From an uncultured Clostridia bacterium (GTDB lineage Bacteria; Bacillota; Clostridia; Oscillospirales; Oscillospiraceae), in NCBI GenBank assembly GCA_945910975.1, contig CAMDZY010000064.1, positions 1-8,944 on the forward strand: a stretch of DNA of 8,944 nt, in the 5' to 3' direction. Every line of letters starts with the position of its first letter. The stretch's first letter is position 1. The notes under the pieces are model-generated. The model had not been told where the DNA came from. It saw nothing but the letters and a program-made list of their open reading frames with translations, and did not search any database. Shown in pieces: positions 1-5,246 of this stretch. A program made the translations under genes and the position numbers.

Positions 1-18
1 GTTATTACAGCTATAATT

Positions 19-77
19 AAAAATCAGCTCGCTGATTTTTGTGCGGCTTATGCCGCACACGCAGCGCCTCGCGCTGC
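19..77. repeat. Three back-to-back perfect hairpins
   Basis: Three perfect inverted repeats follow each other almost without a gap. The first has a 10-bp AT-rich stem (AAAAATCAGC at 19-28 with GCTGATTTTT at 31-40, two bases between). The second has a 7-bp stem (GTGCGGC at 41-47, GCCGCAC at 52-58, loop TTAT). The third has a 7-bp stem (GCAGCGC at 61-67, GCGCTGC at 71-77, loop CTC). The first has an A-tract on one side and a T-tract on the other, so it could act as a weak bidirectional terminator for a gene to the left of the window. The array as a whole looks like a dispersed intergenic repeat of the REP/MITE kind, but a single copy cannot prove that. No coding potential is seen here. Confidence 0.7.
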
Positions 78-82
78 AATTA

Positions 83-91
83 TGCTATAAT
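83..91 (+). promoter_or_regulatory. Extended -10 promoter for the membrane-protein gene
   Basis: TGCTATAAT is a perfect extended -10 (TG, one base, then TATAAT at 86-91). The place where a -35 box would sit, around 63-68, falls inside the third hairpin and does not resemble TTGACA, so recognition would rest on the extended -10. Transcription would begin near 97-99 and give a 5' leader of about 40 nt before the ATG at 139. The hairpins would then lie upstream of the transcript rather than in it. Confidence 0.55.
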
Positions 92-138
92 AACAATAAT
101 AACCGCATACAATCGCACTTACAAGAAGAGGTGTTATC

Positions 139-903
139 ATGAACAAAAAATCAGTTGGCATATATGCCCTTGTTCTAACGCTGCTGACGGCAGTGGTTGG
201 AGGATTGATGCGCTGGTATTTGCTGAAAAATGTGATGGTCGCGCGTGGAATTGCGCAGGCAGGCAGTCATTTTCCACTGGCTATGGCCATTGTCGTGGTG
301 GCCTGTTTAGTCGGTATCTGTGTTTTTACCTGTTATATGGAAAACCGGCCAAGCTATTCGGATAACTTTAGCAATATTACAAATCGCCAATTATATGCCA
401 CCCTGACGCTCTGCGGCATTTCCATTGCATTGACCGGTGTATTGCATTTGCGTCAACAGCAGCCTGCTTTGGAAACAGCCAATTTCTATGTGTGCGTACT
501 GGGTGGATTGACCTTTGCGGTCTTTGCGATTCTTCAGATGCTCAGACGCAGGCCGCACGTACTGCTTTTACTGCCGTTTTGTATTTTCACGCTGTTGCAG
601 CTGGTGTGTGATTATCGCGCCTGGAGCGGCGATCCGCTGATGCTGGATTACTGCTACACGCTGCTGGCCGATGTAGTTTCCATGCTGGCCATTTTCCAAT
701 TGGGCGGCTTCTGCTTTGACAAGGGCAAGCGCCGCATCACCGCGTTCTGGTGCAGCTGCGGGGTTGTGCTCAATGCCATCTCTTTGGCCGACGCGATCCA
801 TGTCAACACGCTAAGCGACATTGCCTACCGCAGCGCAATGACCTTGTTGCTGCTTGTGCTGCTGTATCTTTTCTGCACGGAAGCAAAAAAATCCGAAGCG
901 TAA
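139..903 (+). CDS. Polytopic membrane protein of unknown family
   Basis: The gene encodes 254 residues, and I do not recognise the family. The protein is very hydrophobic, with about eight likely membrane segments near residues 6-24, 46-66, 84-104, 114-134, 140-158, 170-192, 200-220 and 230-246. It has short basic loops (RRR near 136-138, KGKRR near 195-199) and a short charged C-terminus (EAKKSEA). I see no ATPase, catalytic or metal-binding motif, and no long soluble domain. Seven cysteines lie in or next to membrane segments in the second half (residues 148, 157, 172, 192, 205, 207, 246). The start has a good ribosome binding site (AGAGGTG at 128-133 region, suitable spacing). The gene is probably monocistronic, with an extended -10 promoter in front and a strong terminator right after the stop. 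Its position next to dnaA on the same strand does not by itself imply a replication role; it could be a transporter-like or sensor-like protein. Confidence 0.85.
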   Translation: MNKKSVGIYALVLTLLTAVVGGLMRWYLLKNVMVARGIAQAGSHFPLAMAIVVVACLVGICVFTCYMENRPSYSDNFSNITNRQLYATLTLCGISIALTGVLHLRQQQPALETANFYVCVLGGLTFAVFAILQMLRRRPHVLLLLPFCIFTLLQLVCDYRAWSGDPLMLDYCYTLLADVVSMLAIFQLGGFCFDKGKRRITAFWCSCGVVLNAISLADAIHVNTLSDIAYRSAMTLLLLVLLYLFCTEAKKSEA

Positions 904-920
904 TTCTTTCCGCCATATTT

Positions 921-963
921 TCCGGCCAAAGCAGTTTTCGTGCTGTTTTGGCCGGATTTTTTT
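921..963 (+). terminator. Intrinsic terminator after the membrane-protein gene
   Basis: A 14-bp stem pairs 921-934 with 943-956 (TCCGGCCAAAGCAG with CTGTTTTGGCCGGA, one G-U pair). The loop is 8 nt and a run of seven T follows at 957-963. It starts 17 nt after the stop codon. It should isolate the upstream gene from the dnaA region and keep transcription out of the origin. Confidence 0.9.
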
Positions 964-997
964 GGAATCTTGCAGGCCTGTATGCACATTTTTCCCT

Positions 998-1006
998 TTT
1001 TTCACA
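998..1006 (-). promoter_or_regulatory. Outlying DnaA-box-like site upstream of dnaA
   Basis: TTTTTCACA is the exact reverse complement of TGTGAAAAA, the commonest exact 9-mer of the dnaA-dnaN cluster. It lies 115 bp upstream of the proposed dnaA -35 box. In bipartite Bacillota origins DnaA boxes lie on both sides of dnaA, so this may be the upstream sub-origin or part of dnaA autoregulation. One site is thin evidence. The rest of 964-1218 holds a possible small ORF and the dnaA promoter; I see no other clear boxes there. Confidence 0.4.
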
Positions 1007-1029
1007 GACAGGTGAAGGAGGGAACTTGA

Positions 1030-1143
1030 ATGCCGTTTTTTTCCGCCCGTAAAAAGCCGCTTGGCTGTCGTGCGCCGCCCGGTTTTGGCCTGTTTTTCAT
1101 GAAATTCCGCTTATTTTTCCTTGTAATTATTGCAAAAATATGA
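1030..1143 (+). CDS. Possible 37-residue leader or small membrane protein
   Basis: An ATG at 1030 follows a full-consensus Shine-Dalgarno sequence (AAGGAGG at 1015-1021) with 8 nt between, one of the best ribosome binding sites in the window. The frame runs 37 codons to a TGA at 1141-1143. The product begins MPFFSARKKPLGC, with a short basic stretch, and ends in a hydrophobic segment from about residue 18 (GFGLFF...FFLVIIAKI). Its 3' end runs through the dnaA -35 box, and its stop codon touches the dnaA -10 region. It could be a small membrane peptide or a leader ORF. Against it, the hydrophobic tail may simply reflect T-rich promoter DNA, no convincing promoter is visible between the terminator at 963 and the Shine-Dalgarno, and I recognise no homologue. 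Confidence 0.3.
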   Translation: MPFFSARKKPLGCRAPPGFGLFFMKFRLFFLVIIAKI

Positions 1144-1149
1144 TAAAAT
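1121..1149 (+). promoter_or_regulatory. Likely dnaA promoter
   Basis: TTGTAA (1121-1126) and TAAAAT (1144-1149) are separated by 17 bp, and a TG at 1141-1142 makes the -10 extended. Transcription would begin near 1156 and give a leader of about 60 nt. The region is AT-rich and follows the only DnaA-box-like site upstream of dnaA, which fits the usual negative autoregulation, though no box overlaps this promoter directly. Confidence 0.55.
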
Positions 1150-1204
1150 TGAATTAGAATTTACGATGGGTATTTTGTGCCTATTTTACCGATACATTTC
1201 GACA

Positions 1205-1212
1205 GAAAGGAG
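1205..1212 (+). promoter_or_regulatory. Ribosome binding site that sets the dnaA start
   Basis: GAAAGGAG ends 6 nt before the ATG at 1219. An in-frame GTG at 1177 would add 14 residues (MPILPIHFDRKEFP) but has no Shine-Dalgarno and does not look like a DnaA N-terminus. The ATG at 1219 is therefore preferred. Confidence 0.85.
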
Positions 1213-1218
1213 TTTCCC

Positions 1219-2532
1219 ATGTATTCCAGTGCTTATATCTGGGGTAAAGTAATTGGTCTGTTGGAAGAAAAATTAACGCCGGCTTTGGTGTCCTCCTGGA
1301 TCGACGACGCCGACGTGCTGGAGCTGACGGAAGAAAAGCTCGTCTTGTTTACGCCGTCCGTTTACCGCAAGGAAGTCATTGAGCGCCGCTTCGCAGCAAA
1401 CATCCACGATGCCTTGCAGGAGCTGTTCAATATGGACGTGAAAATCGTTATCCTCACCGATATTGACATGGAGGCCTATCAAGAGGAAAAGAATAAGCCC
1501 GCTCCGCTTGACTTTAATCCGCAGTTCACCTTCGACAAATTTATTGTCGGTTCGTCCAACAATTTTGCCTATTCTGCCGCCTACGCGGTCGCAAACCACC
1601 CCGCAGAGGTTTATAATCCCCTGTTTATCTATGGCCCGTCCGGCCTGGGCAAGACGCATCTGCTCTACGCCATTGCAAACTTTCTGCGCCGCAGCCAGCC
1701 GGATACCAATATTGTCTATATTCGCGGCGATCAGTTCACCAATGAGCTGATCAGCGCGCTGCAAATGGGTAAAAACGTGGAATTTCGCAGCAAATACCGC
1801 AATGCCGACTTGTTTCTGGTGGACGATATTCAGTTCATCTCCGGCAAGGAATCCACGCAGGAGGAATTTTTTCACACCTTCAACACCCTGTATGAAAATC
1901 ACAAGCAAATCGTCTTGACCTCCGACCGGCCGCCCAATGAAATGCTGCGCTTGCAGGAACGTCTGCAAACCCGCTTTGAGTGGGGCCTGATCTGTGACAT
2001 CCACCCGCCCGATTATGAAACGCGCGTGGCCATCACACGGACAAAGGCGAGTGAGCTTGGTGTCAATTTAACAGACGATGTATGCAATTACATTGCAGAA
2101 AACATCACCAACAACATCCGTCAAATTGAAGGTACCGTCAAAAAAATCAAGGCATATCACGATATGCAGGGAATGCCGCTGAATTTGAGCTACGTCAGCC
2201 GCGCAATTAAGGATATGTACAAGGGCAAGAGTGAGACGCTGCCCACGCCCTCTTTGGTGATCAAAGAGGTCTGCCGATATTACACCGTGGAGGAACGCGC
2301 ACTGCGCGGAACGCTGAAAAACAAAGACACTGTACAGGCACGTCACGTTGCGATGTATTTGATCGGCAAGCTGACCAACCTGTCCACGACCGATGTCGGT
2401 AAGGAATTCAGCAAGGATCACACCTCCGTGGTCTATGCGGTGAAGAAGGTGGAAAAGGCATTGGAGCTTCCCAACAGCCCCACGTCCACAGCCGTCAAAG
2501 AAATCACCGCCAATATCAATGCCAATTTGTAG
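1219..2532 (+). CDS. dnaA: Chromosomal replication initiator DnaA
   Basis: DnaA is the AAA+ initiator that binds DnaA boxes, oligomerises with ATP on origin DNA, melts the duplex and helps load the replicative helicase. The protein has 437 residues, normal for the family. Domain I occupies about residues 1-80, followed by a short linker. The ATPase domain carries Walker A GPSGLGKT (139-146), Walker B LFLVDD (198-203) and box VII ERLQTRFEWGL with its two arginines (R248, R252), followed by the sensor-2 region NIRQIEGTVKK. The C-terminal domain IV has a helix-turn-helix ending in KDHTSVVYA (D400, H401, T402). Walker A has GPS where GGV or GGP is more usual. More striking, the normally near-invariant FGGRDHTT is FSKDHTS: one residue shorter, with Lys in place of the Arg. 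This may relate to the unusual box sequences downstream. The gene is probably transcribed from the promoter at 1121-1149. Confidence 0.97.
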   Translation: MYSSAYIWGKVIGLLEEKLTPALVSSWIDDADVLELTEEKLVLFTPSVYRKEVIERRFAANIHDALQELFNMDVKIVILTDIDMEAYQEEKNKPAPLDFNPQFTFDKFIVGSSNNFAYSAAYAVANHPAEVYNPLFIYGPSGLGKTHLLYAIANFLRRSQPDTNIVYIRGDQFTNELISALQMGKNVEFRSKYRNADLFLVDDIQFISGKESTQEEFFHTFNTLYENHKQIVLTSDRPPNEMLRLQERLQTRFEWGLICDIHPPDYETRVAITRTKASELGVNLTDDVCNYIAENITNNIRQIEGTVKKIKAYHDMQGMPLNLSYVSRAIKDMYKGKSETLPTPSLVIKEVCRYYTVEERALRGTLKNKDTVQARHVAMYLIGKLTNLSTTDVGKEFSKDHTSVVYAVKKVEKALELPNSPTSTAVKEITANINANL

Positions 2533-2540
2533 CTCTTTTT

Positions 2541-2656
2541 TATTTCACACGGGCTTGTGAATTGTGAAAAAGTTTCCTGTGAAATATTTTTTTGGTGGAG
2601 GGAGAAAAGAATCGTGTGGAAAACCCATGTGACTTTTTCACAGGCTCTGTGAAGAA
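2541..2656. promoter_or_regulatory. Cluster of atypical DnaA boxes
   Basis: Eight 9-mers built on TGTGA or TGTGG lie within 116 bp. Forward: TGTGAATTG (2556-2564), TGTGAAAAA (2563-2571), TGTGAAATA (2578-2586), TGTGGAAAA (2615-2623), TGTGACTTT (2628-2636), TGTGAAGAA (2648-2656). Reverse: TATTTCACA (2541-2549), TTTTTCACA (2634-2642). None is the classical TGTGGATAA; TGTGGAAAA is one change away. Several form inverted pairs, notably TTCACA/TGTGAA across 2544-2561 and TTCACAG/CTGTGAA across 2637-2653. The density, the position and the DnaA gene next door make DnaA binding the best explanation. The weaker members (TGTGAATTG, TGTGACTTT) may not bind. Confidence 0.7.
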
Positions 2657-2677
2657 AAAATGTAGGCGCCATAAGGC

Positions 2678-2762
2678 TTTACCCCACTTTTCCCCATGGT
2701 TCCTCTCCCCTACTACTGTTACTACCTAAATAAACAATAATTCTTTTATTATTGGAAAAAAG
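2678..2762 (+). promoter_or_regulatory. Candidate basal unwinding system with DnaA-trios
   Basis: Two box-like motifs in the same orientation, TTTACCCCA (2678-2686) and TTTTCCCCA (2688-2696), are followed by a pyrimidine-rich spacer. Then comes a triplet run CTA CTA CTG TTA CTA (2710-2724), and after it AT-rich DNA (2727-2762). Read on the complementary strand the triplets are 3'-GAT GAT GAC AAT GAT-5', and four of the five match the DnaA-trio consensus 3'-(G/A)AT-5' described in Bacillus subtilis. There, trios sit next to paired DnaA boxes and a GC-rich stretch and guide the DnaA filament onto one strand. The arrangement fits. The two box motifs are weak matches. Confidence 0.65.
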
Positions 2763-2767
2763 AAGGA
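2763..2767 (+). promoter_or_regulatory. Ribosome binding site that sets the dnaN start
   Basis: AAGGA lies directly against an ATG at 2768 (no spacing) but 6 nt from the ATG at 2774. The second gives the usual clamp N-terminus MKFTCEKAVL, so 2774 is preferred over the two-residue-longer start (MD...). Confidence 0.8.
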
Positions 2768-2773
2768 ATGGAT

Positions 2774-3886
2774 ATGAAGTTTACCTGTGAAAAAGCTGTA
2801 CTGGTTTCCGCTGTTTCCGTGGCGTCGAGAACGGTCGCAATCAAAAGCGCGCTTCCCGCACTGGAAGGGATCTACGTAAAGGCAGGAATGCACCTGCTGC
2901 TGACCGGCTACAACCTGGAAACGGGCATCACCGTGCGCACGGCAGCGCAGATTTTGGAAACCGGCGAGTGTATTTTGCCTGCACGTCTGTTCTTCGATAT
3001 CATCCGCAAGCTGCCGGATGATATGGTAAGTGTTACGGTCGATGAAAACTATAAGGTTTCCATTCGCGGCGGGATCTCCTCTTTTACCATCATGGCCGGC
3101 AGCGCCGAGGATTACCCGGAGCTGCCCGATGTGGAGTCGGAAAAAGGCGTGCAGATCCCGCAGAATAAGCTGCGTGAAATGATTTCCGGAACGATTTTCT
3201 CTGTTTCCGACAACCAGGCGCGCCCCATTCATACCGGCTGCCTGTTTGAGGTCACGGATGAAAGCATCACCATGGTCGCCGTGGACGGCTACCGTCTGGC
3301 GCGGCGCACTTATCACACGCAGGAGCCGACCGGTCGGACGATGAAATTTGTCGTACCGGCAAGCGGTCTGCGTGAGGTGGAAAAAATTCTGACCGATACC
3401 GACGAACCTGCCACGTTTGTGCTGGGCAGAAAGCACATTTTGTTTGAAATCGGCGATGCCACGCTGGTCTGTCGCATTTTGGAAGGCGAATTTTTGGATT
3501 GGCGGCGCGTTCTGCCGACGGATAGCCCCATCAAGCTGGTTGCAAACGTTTCCACGCTCAACGCGTCCATCGAGCGCGTGGGCCTGATCATTTCCGAAAA
3601 AATCAAAAGCCCCGTGCGCTGCACGTTTTCCAACAATCGTGCGGATTTCCGTACCACGACCACCATCGGCGCCGCCCGTGACCGCTGCGATGTGGCAGGC
3701 GATGGGAACGATTTGGAGATCGGCTTTAACTGCCGCTATATTTTGGAGGCACTGCGCGCGATCCCCACGCAGGAGGTCACGCTGGAGTTAAAGAACGGCC
3801 TTAGCCCCATCGTGTTCACGCCCTGTGACGACAAATACGATTTTGCCTATATGGTATTGCCCGTCCGCTTGAAAGCGGAAGAATAA
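2774..3886 (+). CDS. dnaN: DNA polymerase III beta subunit (sliding clamp)
   Basis: DnaN forms the dimeric ring that encircles DNA and tethers the replicative polymerase, also serving as a hub for ligase, repair polymerases and mismatch repair proteins. The 370 residues match the family length and contain three clamp folds, roughly 1-120, 125-245 and 250-370. Typical family stretches are visible: the N-terminus MKFTCEKAVL, VDGYRLARR in domain 2, LEGEFLDWRRVLP at the domain 2-3 junction, FNCRYILEALRAI, and the C-terminal YMVLPVRL that lines the client-binding pocket. An exact TGTGAAAAA 9-mer lies in codons 5-7 (2786-2794). A weak promoter, TTGTGA (2562-2567), 17 bp, TATTTT (2585-2590), overlaps DnaA-box-like sites and could link dnaN transcription to DnaA, but this is tentative. 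dnaN begins the packed gene run; yaaA starts 9 nt after its stop. Confidence 0.97.
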   Translation: MKFTCEKAVLVSAVSVASRTVAIKSALPALEGIYVKAGMHLLLTGYNLETGITVRTAAQILETGECILPARLFFDIIRKLPDDMVSVTVDENYKVSIRGGISSFTIMAGSAEDYPELPDVESEKGVQIPQNKLREMISGTIFSVSDNQARPIHTGCLFEVTDESITMVAVDGYRLARRTYHTQEPTGRTMKFVVPASGLREVEKILTDTDEPATFVLGRKHILFEIGDATLVCRILEGEFLDWRRVLPTDSPIKLVANVSTLNASIERVGLIISEKIKSPVRCTFSNNRADFRTTTTIGAARDRCDVAGDGNDLEIGFNCRYILEALRAIPTQEVTLELKNGLSPIVFTPCDDKYDFAYMVLPVRLKAEE

Positions 3887-3895
3887 GGAGTTGCA

Positions 3896-4144
3896 ATGAG
3901 AGTGCTTGTTCGGCGCGTTTCCAAGGATGAAACGACGGTTCCAATTACCACGGATTTTATTAAGCTCGAAGCCTTTTTGAAGCTGGCCAATGTCTGCTCG
4001 TCCGGCGGAATGGCGAAGAATTTTATTCAAAATGAAGAGGTTCTCGTCAACGGCCTGTGCTGCACGATGCGCGGAAAAAAGCTGCGCGATGGCGACCGTG
4101 TAACGTTTGACGGCAATGTGTATGTGGTAAAACATGAGGATTGA
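3896..4144 (+). CDS. yaaA: S4-domain RNA-binding protein YaaA
   Basis: This is a small cytoplasmic protein of 82 residues made almost entirely of an S4 RNA-binding fold. The S4 stretch runs from about residue 20 to 70: IKLEAFLKLANVCSSGGMAK, then EEVLVNG, then RGKKLRDGDRV, with the usual NG turn and RGKKL basic patch. A short N-terminal extension (MRVLVRRVSKDE) precedes it. Homologues sit between dnaN and recF in many Bacillota; the Bacillus protein is linked to ribosome maturation, known from the family and not shown here. The ribosome binding site AAGGAG (3885-3890) overlaps the last base pair or two of the dnaN stop codon, and the gene overlaps recF by 11 nt, so translation is probably coupled on both sides. 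Confidence 0.9.
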   Translation: MRVLVRRVSKDETTVPITTDFIKLEAFLKLANVCSSGGMAKNFIQNEEVLVNGLCCTMRGKKLRDGDRVTFDGNVYVVKHED

Positions 4145-5246
4145 CAGTTTAGAATTATTTTCTTTTCGCAATTATGCCCATATCCGCGCGGATTTTGACC
4201 CGTCTGTCAATTTGATTGCCGGGGACAACGCGCAGGGGAAAACCAATCTGTTAGAAGCCATCACCTATCTTTCCACCGGTCGCAGCTTCCGCACGCGCAA
4301 GGAGGCGGAGTTGATTTGCTTTGACGCGGACTTTGCAGAATTAAACTGTAAAGTTACATCAAAAGACCGCGAACAGACCTTGCGGGCAGTTTTATTTGCC
4401 GGCAGACGGCAGCGGCAGCTGTATGTGTCCGGCGTGCGGAAGAAAACAGCGGCCGAGCTGAGCGGAATTTTAACAACCGTCCTGTTTTGCCCGGAGGATC
4501 TTCTCATTTTAAAGACCGGCGCTGCGGCCAGACGCAAGTTTTTGGACGCCGCCTTGTGCCAGATGCGCCCCAACTATGAAAAGGCGCTGTCGGAGTACCA
4601 GCGGCTGCATGAGCAGAAGTCCAGGATCCTCAAGGATCGGCTGGAACAGCCCTCTTTGTTGGAGGTTTTGCCGGATTTTAACCGGCGCATGGCACAGGTG
4701 GGCGCGATTATTATATCTTACCGCGCAAAATTTTTGCAGCTGTTGGCGCAGGCCGCCGGTGCGTTTCACGACGAGTGCAGCGGCGGACGCGAAAAAATGA
4801 CGATGGTATATAAAACCGTTTCCACCGTCACAGACCCGCTGGCGCCGCCGGAAACCATTTTTGACCAGCTCGTCGCGCATCAAAATAGCCATTACAGGGC
4901 AGAATTAGAATCACAACAATGCCTTTCAGGTCCACATAAGGACGATTTTGACGTCTTTCTGGACGAAAAACCGCTCCGCGCCTTCGGCTCGCAGGGGCAG
5001 ACCCGAACGGCTGCGATTGCGTTGAAGCTGGCGGAGCGTGAAATTTTACGGCGCGATACCGGTGAGGAACCGGTTTTACTGCTCGATGATGTTCTGTCCG
5101 AGCTGGACGCCGGTCGCCGCGATTTTGTGCTGAATAAAATTCAAACCGGGCAGGTCTTTATCACCTGCTGCGAAGAAAATGCCATTCCGGATTCCGGCCG
5201 CGTGCTGCGGATCCACAAAGGCAGCATTTTGGAGGCAACGCCATGA
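4134..5246 (+). CDS. recF: DNA replication and repair protein RecF
   Basis: RecF is an SMC-like ABC ATPase that acts with RecO and RecR to load RecA at single-strand gaps and protects stalled forks. The 370 residues match the family. The N-terminus MRIDSLELFSFRNY is typical. Walker A is GDNAQGKT (30-37), the ABC signature SQGQTR lies at 286-291, and Walker B VLLLDD at 314-319 is followed by the D-loop SELD (322-325). The stretch LSGPHKDDF before the signature is also typical. The start lies inside the end of yaaA (11-nt overlap), and the stop overlaps the next ATG by 4 nt (ATGA). It is a member of the dnaN-gyrA gene run. Confidence 0.97.
   Translation: MRIDSLELFSFRNYAHIRADFDPSVNLIAGDNAQGKTNLLEAITYLSTGRSFRTRKEAELICFDADFAELNCKVTSKDREQTLRAVLFAGRRQRQLYVSGVRKKTAAELSGILTTVLFCPEDLLILKTGAAARRKFLDAALCQMRPNYEKALSEYQRLHEQKSRILKDRLEQPSLLEVLPDFNRRMAQVGAIIISYRAKFLQLLAQAAGAFHDECSGGREKMTMVYKTVSTVTDPLAPPETIFDQLVAHQNSHYRAELESQQCLSGPHKDDFDVFLDEKPLRAFGSQGQTRTAAIALKLAEREILRRDTGEEPVLLLDDVLSELDAGRRDFVLNKIQTGQVFITCCEENAIPDSGRVLRIHKGSILEATP

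Larger units (their letters stand above)
2533..2773. other. oriC: Putative replication origin oriC
   Basis: The 241 nt between dnaA and dnaN carry no gene. They have the order expected of a Bacillota origin: a DnaA-box cluster (2541-2656), two box-like C-rich motifs (2678-2696), a pyrimidine/GC-rich stretch (about 2691-2710), a run of DnaA-trios (2710-2724) and an AT-rich segment (2727-2762) that includes an inverted repeat (CAATAAT at 2735-2741 with ATTATTG at 2748-2754). I see no recognisable intrinsic terminator for dnaA here. The call rests on gene context and motif arrangement; GC skew over the genome would confirm it. Confidence 0.85.

Noticed and set aside
39..365. A 108-codon frame overlapping the hairpins and the membrane-protein gene
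   Set aside because: It starts inside the hairpin array, has no ribosome binding site, and most of it is an out-of-frame reading of the membrane-protein gene.
1177..1218. Upstream GTG start that would extend DnaA by 14 residues
   Set aside because: It has no Shine-Dalgarno, whereas the ATG at 1219 has GAAAGGAG with 6-nt spacing and gives a normal DnaA N-terminus and length.
1165..1251. A 28-codon ORF starting at ATG 1165 and overlapping the dnaA start
   Set aside because: It has no ribosome binding site and no recognisable product, and it lies in the dnaA leader and coding start in another frame.
2735..2754. Inverted repeat CAATAAT/ATTATTG before dnaN as a terminator
   Set aside because: The stem is pure A/T apart from one C-G pair and has no following T-tract, so it is better explained as part of the AT-rich unwinding segment.
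2768..2773. ATG at 2768 as the dnaN start
   Set aside because: The AAGGA ribosome binding site touches this ATG directly. The ATG at 2774 has proper spacing and gives the typical MKF clamp N-terminus.
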